Part shown: positions 17,661-26,977 of the stretch, piece after piece
How the letters are laid out: each line of letters opens with the position of its first letter
Position numbering within the stretch: position 1 is the stretch's first letter
Source of the DNA: Spirochaetaceae bacterium
GTDB taxonomy: Bacteria; Spirochaetota; Spirochaetia; DSM-27196; SLAA01
Reading direction: 5' to 3'
Length of the DNA stretch: 35,783 nucleotides
NCBI GenBank assembly: GCA_003552185.1
Contig: PUOW01000184.1
Coordinates: 1 to 35,783 of the forward strand
Notes under the pieces: generated by a model
What the model was told of the DNA's origin: nothing
What the model saw: the letters and a program-made list of their open reading frames with translations, nothing else
The model's database searches: none
Program-made: the position numbers and the translations under genes

Positions 17661-18557
17661 GTGAAGTTTAAGCTCGTCTTCGTGGCGTTCAATCTAATCA
17701 TACTGTTCTCGTTCCTGTTTGTGTTCCTGTTGCCGTTCTTTTTCCTGGGGCCCCAGTACACGCAGGTATTCTGGCTTGAGAACTGGTACTTAGCCGCTTT
17801 ATTTCTCGTTATTATTGTCGTCCTGAATCTGTATTTTGCCAAGAACTGGCGGTTATTCGGTCTGCTCGAGAGCGAAGACTGGCATGGTCTTGTCGAGTAT
17901 CTCGAGCGAGAGGTCTTCGAGCGCAAGCGGCTGCGTCGGCAGCATCTTCGGTTGCTGGTAAACGCATACGTGGTCGTATCCGAACCCGACAAAATTACTC
18001 GTCTCGAGGAGTTCCTGCGTTCGCGCAGTCCGTCGCTGGTGGCTGAGTTCGCGGTGGAGCTCGGAATACCGCACCTGCTCAGCAACGACTCCGACGCGAT
18101 CACCGAGTATTTCGGTGGACTCTCCCGGAATTCCAAGACCAAGAACCGCGACTGGGTTCGCTGGGGCCACGCCTTCGGCTTGATGCTGAAAGAGTCTTAC
18201 GAAGATGCGAAGAGCGAACTGTTGGAGCTTCTCGACCAACGCAAGGACCCGGTGCTACAGGTTTTGACCGCGTATATGCTTGAGAGTTACCGCCGCCATG
18301 ACGAGCAGGTTGCCCGGCGAGTGCAGGAAGAGCTGAATCGGTTGCGCAACGCGTGGAGCGCTGCGAAATGGCAGAAGCAACTCGAGCGCAGTCGTTCCAA
18401 TCTTTTGGTCTTGGTTATGGCGAAGCTGCTGCAAGACGCGTCGTCCTGGGCATTCCCAGACTGGTACCCCTCCGAGGCCGGCGGCGCGGTGGGCTCGCCG
18501 AGTGGGTCGCCCCGGTCTTCTCAGAACTCGCGGAACTCGCGGAATGGGTCGGCTTGA
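17661..18557 (+). CDS. Membrane protein with two N-terminal TM helices and a cytoplasmic helical domain (conserved hypothetical)
   Basis: GTG start after TAGGAG; FKLVFVAFNLIILFSFLFVFLLPFFFLG and WYLAALFLVIIVVLNLYF TM segments, then a charged alpha-helical region. ORF extension back to 17364 overlaps the HD-GYP gene and is rejected. Confidence 0.75.
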   Translation: MKFKLVFVAFNLIILFSFLFVFLLPFFFLGPQYTQVFWLENWYLAALFLVIIVVLNLYFAKNWRLFGLLESEDWHGLVEYLEREVFERKRLRRQHLRLLVNAYVVVSEPDKITRLEEFLRSRSPSLVAEFAVELGIPHLLSNDSDAITEYFGGLSRNSKTKNRDWVRWGHAFGLMLKESYEDAKSELLELLDQRKDPVLQVLTAYMLESYRRHDEQVARRVQEELNRLRNAWSAAKWQKQLERSRSNLLVLVMAKLLQDASSWAFPDWYPSEAGGAVGSPSGSPRSSQNSRNSRNGSA

Positions 18558-18582
18558 CCCTGAAATCACCGCGACTTATAAT
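18554..18582 (+). promoter_or_regulatory. Strong sigma70 promoter of gltX
   Basis: TTGACC - 17 nt - TATAAT, about 55 nt before the gltX start. Confidence 0.75.
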
Positions 18583-18636
18583 GCGGCGAAAATGCGTTCG
18601 CTCGTCTAACGGCAATCACGGAGAAGTGAGTACTAT

Positions 18637-20157
18637 ATGATGGTTCGGGTACGCTATGCCCCTTCCCCAACGGGGTTACAGCACATCGGCGGCGTGAGGA
18701 CGGCGCTCTTTAACTACCTGTTTGCTCGTGCGCAGGGTGGGGCGTTTGTACTGCGTATCGAGGACACCGACCAAGAACGGTACAGCGAGGAAGCGCTCGA
18801 GGATATCTACGCGACATTCGAGTGGCTCGGCATCTCTTGGGATGAGGGCCCCGACCGAGGCGGGCCGTACGGGCCCTATTTTCAGTCGCAGCGGCTCGAG
18901 CGTTACCACAAGGCCGTGCGGAGTCTGTTGGACGCCGGCAAGGCCTACGAGTGTTTCTGTTCGGCCGAGCGGCTCGCCGGCTTGCGCAGCGAAGGAGCGC
19001 GTGACGGAGTTGTGGGCTACGACCGCCGTTGCCGGAATCTCGACGATGAGCAGCGCGCCGCCTACCGCGCCGAAGGCATAACGCCGGTGGTAAGGCTCAA
19101 GGTGCCGGACAACGGCGCCGCGTCGTTCGAGGATCTACTGTTAGGCACGGTCAAACGTAAGTACAAAGATCTTTCGCCTGATCCGATTATCCTGAAGTCC
19201 GACGGGTTCCCGACCTACCATCTTGCGAACGTTGTCGACGACCACGAGATGGAGATCTCACACGTGCTGCGCGCGCAAGAGTGGCTCTCGTCTACGCCGC
19301 TGCATATCTTGCTATACGAGGCGTTCGGCTATGAGCCGCCGCGATACTGCCACCTGCCGTTTGTTACCGGTAAGGACGGGCAGAAACTCTCGAAGCGTCA
19401 CGGTGCCACCAGCGTGGTGGAGTTTCGCAAACAGGGATATCTGCCGGAAGCCTTAACGAACTACATCGCGTTACTCGGCTGGTCGTACGACGACTCACGG
19501 GAGTTTTTCACTCTGCGCGAGCTCGAGCAGCTGTTCAGTATCGAGAAGCTCAACAAGGCTCCCGCGGTCTTCGATTACAAGAAACTCGAGTGGTTTAACG
19601 GCAACTATATTCGCGACTGTTCCGACGAGCGCCTGTTCGAGCTGATGCGTCCGTATCTCGAGGCGGCCGAACTGCTACCGGCCGGCAATGCCTCGGCCGG
19701 CGGCGCAACCGCGGCGGGCGAGTCGCGTAGGCCCGGGCCGGGTGCCGACGAATCGCACGAAGCCGATGTTGTGCGCAACGCGGTGCCGCTGGTTCGAGAG
19801 CGGCTCAAGCTGCTATCCGAAGCTCCGGAGTTGCTGAGGTTCTTGCTCGCCGACGTGACCGGGAACTACGACGCCGAGGAGCTTATTCCCAAGAAGATGG
19901 ATGCTCAGGCTACCGAGGCGCTGCTGCAGGCGGTTCGCCCGGTGGTCGCCGCGATGGAGCAATACGACGACGAGCAACTCGAGGCGGAGTTCCGCAGGCT
20001 GGCCGAGCGACATGAAACCAAGCTCGGCAACGTAATGATGCCGCTGCGGGTCGCGATTACCGGATCGCGCACCTCGCCGCCGTTAATCGGCTCGTTGCGT
20101 CTGCTGGGAACAGACCGTGCGCTCGCGCGCGTCGATGCAGCGATAGCGAAACTGTAA
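18637..20157 (+). CDS. gltX: Glutamate--tRNA ligase
   Basis: RYAPSPTGLQHIGGVRTALFNYLFAR (HIGH-type motif), EDTDQERY, KDGQKLSKRHGATSV (KMSKS-type motif). Confidence 0.96.
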   Translation: MMVRVRYAPSPTGLQHIGGVRTALFNYLFARAQGGAFVLRIEDTDQERYSEEALEDIYATFEWLGISWDEGPDRGGPYGPYFQSQRLERYHKAVRSLLDAGKAYECFCSAERLAGLRSEGARDGVVGYDRRCRNLDDEQRAAYRAEGITPVVRLKVPDNGAASFEDLLLGTVKRKYKDLSPDPIILKSDGFPTYHLANVVDDHEMEISHVLRAQEWLSSTPLHILLYEAFGYEPPRYCHLPFVTGKDGQKLSKRHGATSVVEFRKQGYLPEALTNYIALLGWSYDDSREFFTLRELEQLFSIEKLNKAPAVFDYKKLEWFNGNYIRDCSDERLFELMRPYLEAAELLPAGNASAGGATAAGESRRPGPGADESHEADVVRNAVPLVRERLKLLSEAPELLRFLLADVTGNYDAEELIPKKMDAQATEALLQAVRPVVAAMEQYDDEQLEAEFRRLAERHETKLGNVMMPLRVAITGSRTSPPLIGSLRLLGTDRALARVDAAIAKL

Positions 20158-20207
20158 GCGGCGAGGAAGCCGCCGGCAACCGGTCCAAAAAAGGGGACAG
20201 ATAAGAT

Positions 20208-21533
20208 ATGAGTAATCGAATGGACGAGATCATCTCGCTATGTAAACGACGCGGATTTGTGTTTCAGTCGTCCGAGATCTACGGCGGCTTATCTTCGGCG
20301 TGGGACTACGGCCCGCTCGGAGTCGAGCTGAAGAACCGTATTCAACGGTTCTGGTGGCGCGAGATGACGCAGCTCAACGACAACATCGTCGGCCTCGATG
20401 CGGCGATCATGATGCATCCGCGCGTCTGGGAAGCCTCGGGGCATGTCGAGAGCTTCGCCGACCTGCTGGTGGAGGACACCGTTACCAACGAGCGCTTCCG
20501 CTGGGATCATCTGCCGGAAGAAAACCGTCGTACCAAGACCAGCCCGGCGGGGAACCCGCTTTCCGAACCGCGTGAGTTCAACCTCATGTTCAAGACGCAC
20601 CTTGGGCCTACAACGAGCTCAGGCTCCGAGGTGTACCTGCGGCCCGAGACGGCTCAAGGGATCTACGTCAACTTCAAGAACGTGGTGCAGACCTCACGGC
20701 TGAAGCTGCCGTTCGGGATCGCACAGGTCGGAAAGGCGTTTCGAAACGAAATCGTTACCAAGAATTTCATCTTTCGCACCTGCGAGTTCGAGCAGCTCGA
20801 GATGCAGTACTTCGTGAACCCGAGCGAGGACTCCCGCTGGTTTGAGCATTGGAAGGAGCAGCGGATACAGTACTACGAGAAGCTCGGCATTCGTTCCGAC
20901 AAGCTTCGCTTTGAGGAACACGGGCCCGACGAGCTTGCGCATTACGCGAAGGCGGCCTTCGATATTCAATACGAGTTTCCGTTCGGTTGGCAGGAGCTCG
21001 AAGGTATTCACAACCGCACCGATTACGACCTCAACCGCCATGCAGAGTTCTCCGGCAAGGACTTACGGTATCTCGACGACGCCACCGGTGAGCGTTTCAA
21101 CCCCTACATTATCGAAACCTCGGCCGGTCTCACCCGAAGCGTTTTGATGGTGCTCGCCGACGCGTACGAAGAAGAAGAGATCGCCGAGAACGACAAGCGC
21201 GTGGTGTTGCGATTTCACCCCGAGCTTGCTCCAATCACGGTCGGCGTGTTTCCGTTGGTCAAGAAAGACGGGCTTGCCGAGCGTGCTCGGGAGATCGAGC
21301 GCGAGCTGCGCGACGATTTCACGACGTTTTACGATCAGAGCGGCGCGATCGGCCGGCGGTATCGGCGCCAAGACGAGATCGGAACTCCGTTCTGCGTCAC
21401 AATAGATTACGACACCATGGCGGACGGCACCGTTACGCTGCGGCTGAGAGACTCTATGGAGCAGGTTCGCGTTCCGGTCGCCGAGCTTTCGGAACGCATT
21501 CGCTCGGAGATCAAGAACTACAAGAGGGTGTAA
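20208..21533 (+). CDS. glyS: Glycine--tRNA ligase (homodimeric, eukaryote-like type)
   Basis: MDEIISLCKRRGFVFQSSEIYGGLSSAWDYGPLGVELKNRIQRFWW...LRPETAQGIYVNFKN...GIAQVGKAFRNEI...FIFRTCEFEQLEMQYF. Confidence 0.96.
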   Translation: MSNRMDEIISLCKRRGFVFQSSEIYGGLSSAWDYGPLGVELKNRIQRFWWREMTQLNDNIVGLDAAIMMHPRVWEASGHVESFADLLVEDTVTNERFRWDHLPEENRRTKTSPAGNPLSEPREFNLMFKTHLGPTTSSGSEVYLRPETAQGIYVNFKNVVQTSRLKLPFGIAQVGKAFRNEIVTKNFIFRTCEFEQLEMQYFVNPSEDSRWFEHWKEQRIQYYEKLGIRSDKLRFEEHGPDELAHYAKAAFDIQYEFPFGWQELEGIHNRTDYDLNRHAEFSGKDLRYLDDATGERFNPYIIETSAGLTRSVLMVLADAYEEEEIAENDKRVVLRFHPELAPITVGVFPLVKKDGLAERAREIERELRDDFTTFYDQSGAIGRRYRRQDEIGTPFCVTIDYDTMADGTVTLRLRDSMEQVRVPVAELSERIRSEIKNYKRV

Positions 21534-21536
21534 AAG

Positions 21537-22769
21537 ATGGCGTCGGGCCTTGGAGAGCTCAAAGAGCGCGGTTTCATTCAACAGTGTAGCGATCTCGAAA
21601 CGCTCGAGCGCATTATGTCGGAGCGCCCGGTGCGGTTCTACGTTGGGTTTGATCCTACCGGCGAGAGCCTGCACGCCGGGCATCTCGTGCCGGTATTCGC
21701 GATGGCGCATCTTGCACGCGCGGGGCACAAGCCGATCGCGTTGGTCGGGGGCGGCACCGCGCGTATCGGGGACCCCTCGGGCAAGACCGAGATGCGCAAG
21801 ATGCTTACCGTGGAGCAGATTCAGCAAAACGCGCTCAAGATACAAGCACAGATCGCGGGGTTTTTCGAGCGCCAGGGGCTGGAAGCCGAGTTCGTAGACA
21901 ACGCCGAGTGGCTTGCGGATCTCAACTACATCGAGTTCTTGCGCGATATCGGTCGGCATTTCTCGGTCAATCGGATGCTCTCGTTCGAGACCTATCGGCA
22001 GCGCCTCGAGACCGGGCTTTCATTTATCGAGTTCAATTATCAGCTTCTTCAGTCGTACGACTACCTTGTGCTGCATCGAGAGCGCGACGTGGTGCTGCAG
22101 GTCGGTGGAGACGACCAGTGGGGTAACATCGTGTCCGGCATCGACCTCATTCGAAGGGTAACCTCCGGCGAGACATACGCGCTGACCTTCCCGCTCGTAA
22201 CGCGCGCCGACGGCAAGAAAATGGGCAAGACCGAGCAAGGTGCGGTGTTCCTCGACCCGGCGGTGTACTCACCCTACGATTTCTACCAGTACTTTCGAAA
22301 CGTCCCCGATGCCGACGTCGAGCGCTTCCTCGGGCTGTACACCTTCCTGCCGGTTGATGAGGTGCGCCGGCTCGGTAGCCTCAAGGATGCCGAGATAAAC
22401 GAGGCCAAAGAGGTGCTCGCGTTCGAACTTACCAAGGCTGTGCACGGCGAACACGAGGCCGAACGAGTCCGAGAAGCCGCGCGAAACGCGTTCGGAGCAG
22501 GAGACGAGGGAGATATCGATGCGATCCCCTCGATGGTCGTCGCGGCCGACGAGCTCCGGCGTGGTATCGATGTTGTTGAGCTGTTCAGCAGGACCGAGCT
22601 GTGTCGCTCCCGGTCCGAGGCGCGGCGCTTGGTTGTGCAGGGCGGTGCTCGCGTAAACGACCGCAAGCTGGAATCCCCGGAGGTCACGATCGATTCAGGC
22701 TGGCTTGAGGACGGCGCGCTGATGCTCCGCGCCGGCAAGAAGCGCTACTTTCGGGTGGTCGTGCGGTAG
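21537..22769 (+). CDS. tyrS: Tyrosine--tRNA ligase
   Basis: YVGFDPTGESLHAGHLVPVFAMAHLARAGHKPIALVGGGTARIGDPSGK...VLQVGGDDQWGNIVSGIDLIRR...DGKKMGKTEQGAVFLDP; C-terminal S4 domain. Confidence 0.96.
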   Translation: MASGLGELKERGFIQQCSDLETLERIMSERPVRFYVGFDPTGESLHAGHLVPVFAMAHLARAGHKPIALVGGGTARIGDPSGKTEMRKMLTVEQIQQNALKIQAQIAGFFERQGLEAEFVDNAEWLADLNYIEFLRDIGRHFSVNRMLSFETYRQRLETGLSFIEFNYQLLQSYDYLVLHRERDVVLQVGGDDQWGNIVSGIDLIRRVTSGETYALTFPLVTRADGKKMGKTEQGAVFLDPAVYSPYDFYQYFRNVPDADVERFLGLYTFLPVDEVRRLGSLKDAEINEAKEVLAFELTKAVHGEHEAERVREAARNAFGAGDEGDIDAIPSMVVAADELRRGIDVVELFSRTELCRSRSEARRLVVQGGARVNDRKLESPEVTIDSGWLEDGALMLRAGKKRYFRVVVR

Positions 22770-22855
22770 CAGTCGCGCGGCGGACACCGGGGCAGCGGCG
22801 GCGCCGAAGTAGCGCCTCAGCAGCGGTGGAGCCGCCGGCCGACTCCGCCGGTCCG

Positions 22856-22893
22856 CGTTTGTAACAAACGAGGACCCGTCTGCTCGACGGGTC
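22856..22893. other. Two adjacent inverted repeats between convergent tyrS and rex
   Basis: CGTTTGT-A-ACAAACG (22856-22870) and GACCCGTC-TGCTC-GACGGGTC (22873-22893). Confidence 0.7.
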
Positions 22894-22934
22894 GGGGTAT
22901 CGCGTGGTGGTATGCTACGCCGCCGGCGCTTCCG

Positions 22935-23618
22935 CTACTCGTGCTCGCCGAACGCCTGCTTCATCTTGACCGAGAGCATTGCATATCCTGAGGACATATC
23001 TTCCTTCTGCACCACCACGTTCGGCGGCAGCTTGAGCTTCACGGTGGTGAAGTTCCAGATCGCGCGGATTCCGGCCTTCACGATCATGTCCGCGACCGCC
23101 TGGGCGTGGCTCGGCGGTACCGAGAGGATCGCGATGTCTATATTCAGCTCCTGTATCTTATCCGAGAGCCTCCCGAGGGAATATACCGGAACATCGCTTA
23201 TGGTCTTGCCGACTTTCTGTTGGTCGAGGTCGAACGCAGCGCGAATTCGAACGCCACGCTGCGCAAGCTCTTCGTAGCCGATAAGCGCAGTGCCGAGGTG
23301 ACCGGCCCCGACAACGACGGCTTGATGCTCGCGGTCCCAGCGCAGGAACTGATTAATCGCGGCTATGAGGTCTCGCACCGGAAATCCTATTCGCGGTTTT
23401 CCGACGATTCCGGTGATTGCCAGGTCTTTGCGAACCTGTATCGGCTCGAGCTCGAGCTCGTCGGCAATGACCGTGCCGGAGATGAACTCTTTGCCTTCTT
23501 TCTCGGCGGCTTCGATAACGTGCAGGTACGACGGTAAGCGCTTGATCGTCGGCATACTCGCGAGTTTGTTCGCATTCTTCATAGTGTGTCGCAGCTCCTT
23601 CGGTGAAACAGATCGCAT
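22935..23618 (-). CDS. rex: Redox-sensing transcriptional repressor Rex
   Basis: PTIKRLPSYLHVIEAAEKEGKEFISGTVIADELELEPIQVRKDLAITG...GFPVRDLIAAINQFL...AVVVGAGHLGTALIGY...IAILSVPPSHAQAVADMIVKAGIRAIWNFTTVKLKLPPNVVVQ. Confidence 0.95.
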   Translation of the reverse strand: MRSVSPKELRHTMKNANKLASMPTIKRLPSYLHVIEAAEKEGKEFISGTVIADELELEPIQVRKDLAITGIVGKPRIGFPVRDLIAAINQFLRWDREHQAVVVGAGHLGTALIGYEELAQRGVRIRAAFDLDQQKVGKTISDVPVYSLGRLSDKIQELNIDIAILSVPPSHAQAVADMIVKAGIRAIWNFTTVKLKLPPNVVVQKEDMSSGYAMLSVKMKQAFGEHE

Positions 23619-23652
23619 CGCATAACTGAGTAGGAGGATCGTGCCATAGTGT

Positions 23653-23670
23653 GCTAAAGTATCCCTTAGC
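23653..23670. promoter_or_regulatory. Imperfect 18-bp inverted repeat in the rex/rumA-like divergent intergenic region (candidate operator)
   Basis: GCTAAAG-TATC-CCTTAGC; 6 of 7 arm positions pair. Confidence 0.35.
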
Positions 23671-23736
23671 GCCCAAGCCGGGTGCGGCGGCGGCCCCCGG
23701 TTAGGGCGGAACTCTATCCCCCGATTTTAGGTGTGA

Positions 23737-25098
23737 ATGCAATCTGAATCAAGACTTTTTGAGCGATTTTTTTTTACCGAGCCGTTGCGGATAGAGAAAC
23801 TCGTAGCCGGCGGCGACGGATTGGCACGACCCGGCGGCAAAGTGGTGTTTGTGCCGATGGTACTGCCGGGCGAGCTCGTTGAAGCTTCGGTCGCGGCCGA
23901 AGGCAAGGGGTACCGCAGCGCTCGGGTGGAGCGCATCCTCGAGCCGTCGCCTCATCGCCGCGAGGCTCCCTGCCCCTTGTACGGGGTCTGCGGCGGCTGC
24001 AATCTCCAGCACGCCGAGTATGCGCACCAGCTCGAGGTCAAGCGTCGGATTCTCTGCGAAACGCTCGCGCGGGTGGGCGGGCAGGGGCTCCGCCCGGAGC
24101 GGTTACAGGAGCTCGTGGAGGCGGCGGGCGGTTCGGAGCTCGGGTACCGGAGCCGAGTTCGCCTGCACCCCGCAGCCGGAGGTGGACTCGGCTTCCGCAA
24201 GCGCGCCTCGCACGAGGTGGTTGAGGTAGCTCATTGTCCGATCGCGGTCGACGGGGTGAATGAGTTGCTCGCCGACCCCGCGGGTTGCGCCGGGCTACAA
24301 GCCCCGCTACAGCGGCCGGTGCGAGTCTTTGCAGTGCCGAAGAGCCGCTGCCACGGCGCCGGTTTGCAGCGTGACGACCCGAAGTTCGACCCGAAGTTCG
24401 AAGGCTTGGCCAATGAGTCGCCGGCGCGGTGCATCGCTGCGGTCGAGGAGCGCGGCGATGCGCGGCAACCCGATCGGCGGCGCGGCGATCCGGGGCAACC
24501 CGATGCGCCGGCGCCGACGGACACCGGGGGCCTGGGTGAACAAAAGGTCGTGGTGCAGGTTCCGATCGCGGGCAAGGCTTTTGCGGTGTCCCCGCATGCG
24601 TTCTTTCAGAACAACATCGAGATGCTCGAGCGCGTGATACAAGAAGAAATTATCGGGTTGAGCGGTGAGCGCGCGGTGGACCTCTACGCCGGTGTGGCAG
24701 TGTTTGCAGCGTTTCTCGCGGACGGCTTTCGCCGGGTGGCTGCGATCGAGAGCGATCCGGCCGCCGCGGCGACCGCGAAGCGGAACCTGGCCGGTACTGG
24801 GGCGCGGTTCGTGAGGAGCACGGTAGAGCACTGGGTGACGCGAAACCGTTTCAAGGGCGACGATCTTGTGCTGCTGGACCCGCCCCGCAACGGACTCGGC
24901 AAGACGGTGACGCGGGCTCTGCTGCGAGACCTCCCTCGTAGCGTTGTGTACGTTTCGTGCGATCCGGCAACGCTTGCACGCGACCTCAAAGCGCTCTGCG
25001 GTGCCGGCTATGTCCTCGATCGGGTGAAACTGTACGACTTCTATCCTCAAACCGCCGAGATCGAAACGGTTGTGAGATTGAGTTGGAGTGCAGGATGA
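23737..25098 (+). CDS. 23S rRNA (uracil-5-)-methyltransferase RumA/TrmA-family protein with low-complexity insertion
   Basis: CPLYGVCGGCNLQHAEYAHQLEVKR (Fe-S cysteines), HAFFQNNIEMLERV, LLDPPRNGLG, VVYVSCDPATLARDL, QTAEIETVVRL. Confidence 0.92.
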   Translation: MQSESRLFERFFFTEPLRIEKLVAGGDGLARPGGKVVFVPMVLPGELVEASVAAEGKGYRSARVERILEPSPHRREAPCPLYGVCGGCNLQHAEYAHQLEVKRRILCETLARVGGQGLRPERLQELVEAAGGSELGYRSRVRLHPAAGGGLGFRKRASHEVVEVAHCPIAVDGVNELLADPAGCAGLQAPLQRPVRVFAVPKSRCHGAGLQRDDPKFDPKFEGLANESPARCIAAVEERGDARQPDRRRGDPGQPDAPAPTDTGGLGEQKVVVQVPIAGKAFAVSPHAFFQNNIEMLERVIQEEIIGLSGERAVDLYAGVAVFAAFLADGFRRVAAIESDPAAAATAKRNLAGTGARFVRSTVEHWVTRNRFKGDDLVLLDPPRNGLGKTVTRALLRDLPRSVVYVSCDPATLARDLKALCGAGYVLDRVKLYDFYPQTAEIETVVRLSWSAG

Positions 25099-26930
25099 GC
25101 GGACGCTCTCGCGTAGCGGCTCCTCGACCCGGTCGGTTGCCGTTGCTCCCGGCTGCGGTTGCGGTTGCGGCTGCGGCTGCGGCGCTGATGCTCCTGACGG
25201 CCGCGCTTGTGCCGGCAAACGACCGTTCAGCCGCGCTTCCACGGACCGAAGTAACTCGTGAGTGGCGGTACGCCACCGGGGGCGCGCTCCGCACCCCGAT
25301 CGCGGTCGACAGCGACGGCTCGATATACTTCGCGGCCGAGGATCGGTATCTCTACGCGCTCGAGTCCGACGGAAGACTCAGATGGCGCTACGATACTCGG
25401 CGAATGCCCGAAGGCGTTCTGTCGCTTACCGGAGACGGAATCGTGCTTCTCTCGGTGGCGCCCAACAGGCTCGTCGGGATCAACCGTTCCGGGGAGCGCG
25501 CGTTTAGTTACCGTGCGCGCGGACAGATCTTGGCCCCGGCGATAACTCCCGACGGCAATATCGTGACCGCGTTCGGCGAAGGGGGGATCGTTTTCCTCAC
25601 GCCTGCGGGACACGTCGTCTGGAACCGAAGGCTCGATACCGAGATAACCGCGGCGCCGGTGATCGGCGCCGACGGTGCGATATACGTTGCCACCGCCGGT
25701 GCGCGTGTCGTAAAGATGGATCAGGACGGACGGTCGCTCGGCGCGACCGAGCTCTCGGAGCCGGCAAAACGGCTGTTTGCGCTCCGAGACGGCTCGGTGC
25801 TGGCGTGGAGCGGAGAAGGGCAGGTGCGGCGCTACGACGAGAGGCTCGAGACTGTCTGGCGGCGCGAGCTTGGTGCCGCGCACAACGTGCTCGTTGAGGA
25901 GGGCTGCGGGCTCGTGGTTGCTCTTGCAGACGACGCCTCGGTAACGCGCCTGAGGCTCGCCGACGGCGAGCCGGTCGGGAGCGTCCCCGGCGCAACCGAG
26001 GATAACGCGGTCGGCAGAAGCGCTATTGCCGTCACCGGCGCGTGCGAGGTTCTGCCCGCGACGCAGAACGCGGTTACCATAGCCTCGGAAACCGCCGCCG
26101 GGGGCGAGGATCGACGGCCTGAAACGGTGCTGGGGCGTGAGGAGCTCGGCGGCGGCGCGATCGAGCTCATGCAGATAGACGCTTCCGATCGTATTCTTAT
26201 CGCGACCGAAGACTGGGTGGTGCGATCGTTTGTATTCGAGAAGGATCCGGCCGAGGCGCGCTCGGCCGGCGGGTGGGATGGCGCGCGCGGCAACGATGCG
26301 CTCACCGGCTTCTGGGATGCACCGCGCCCTCGCGGAGAGACAGGAGACGGGCCGGTGCGGGGAGAGTCGCTGCCGCTCGATCTGCTGTATGTGGAGGAGC
26401 TATTCTTCGAGGGCGGCACTGCCGATCGGCGCGAAGCGCTGCGGGAGCTCCGCAAGATCATCGAAGAGCCGCGACTGAGCGGGCGCCGACAGCACGTCCG
26501 GATGCTTCTACGTCGGATGATCGAAAGCACTGGGCGCTCCGGCGCGGCGACGGCTCCGGAGCTCCGCGCCGAGGCGGTTTCGCTTCTCGCGACGGTGGGA
26601 GACCTACCGAGCGCAGCATTGCTCGCGCGTCTCTCGGCCGGCGAGCGCGACCAAGCCGTTAGACGCGCGTATTTGAACGCATTTGCGCGAGTGCGATCCG
26701 ACCCCTCGCGCGGGATGCTGCAAAGCACGTTACGATACCTGCGCGCCGAGCCGAGATCCGAGACGCTCGAGCTTGCTGCGCTCGAGGCTCTCGTGGGGCT
26801 GGTGTCGCATAACGGTAGCGATTCGCACCGCGCAGCGCTCGACGAGCTCGGGAGGCTTTCGGAGCGAGGGCTCACGCGTGATGTGCGCTCGCGCGCGCGG
26901 TTCCATTTGATGTACGGGCGTTTTCATTGA
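25095..26930 (+). CDS. Membrane-anchored/secreted PQQ-type beta-propeller protein with C-terminal HEAT-like helices
   Basis: ATGA overlap with preceding stop; TM/signal PLLPAAVAVAAAAAALMLLTAALVPA; blades such as PIAVDSDGSIYFAAEDRYLYALESDGRLRWRYDT, PVIGADGAIYVATAGARVVKMDQDGR; C-terminal helical repeats. Confidence 0.8.
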   Translation: MSGRSRVAAPRPGRLPLLPAAVAVAAAAAALMLLTAALVPANDRSAALPRTEVTREWRYATGGALRTPIAVDSDGSIYFAAEDRYLYALESDGRLRWRYDTRRMPEGVLSLTGDGIVLLSVAPNRLVGINRSGERAFSYRARGQILAPAITPDGNIVTAFGEGGIVFLTPAGHVVWNRRLDTEITAAPVIGADGAIYVATAGARVVKMDQDGRSLGATELSEPAKRLFALRDGSVLAWSGEGQVRRYDERLETVWRRELGAAHNVLVEEGCGLVVALADDASVTRLRLADGEPVGSVPGATEDNAVGRSAIAVTGACEVLPATQNAVTIASETAAGGEDRRPETVLGREELGGGAIELMQIDASDRILIATEDWVVRSFVFEKDPAEARSAGGWDGARGNDALTGFWDAPRPRGETGDGPVRGESLPLDLLYVEELFFEGGTADRREALRELRKIIEEPRLSGRRQHVRMLLRRMIESTGRSGAATAPELRAEAVSLLATVGDLPSAALLARLSAGERDQAVRRAYLNAFARVRSDPSRGMLQSTLRYLRAEPRSETLELAALEALVGLVSHNGSDSHRAALDELGRLSERGLTRDVRSRARFHLMYGRFH

Positions 26931-26955
26931 TAACCCGTCCGTGATCGCGTATACT
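26927..26955 (+). promoter_or_regulatory. Strong sigma70 promoter of the P83/100-like gene
   Basis: TTGATA - 17 nt - TATACT, about 22 nt before the start codon. Confidence 0.75.
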
Positions 26956-26977
26956 GGCCGCACGAGGAGAGTGCCGT

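Noticed and set aside
25832-26875. 347-aa Ser/Arg-rich minus-strand ORF
   Set aside because: Low-complexity S/R/P translation typical of antisense frames opposite the PQQ-type gene.
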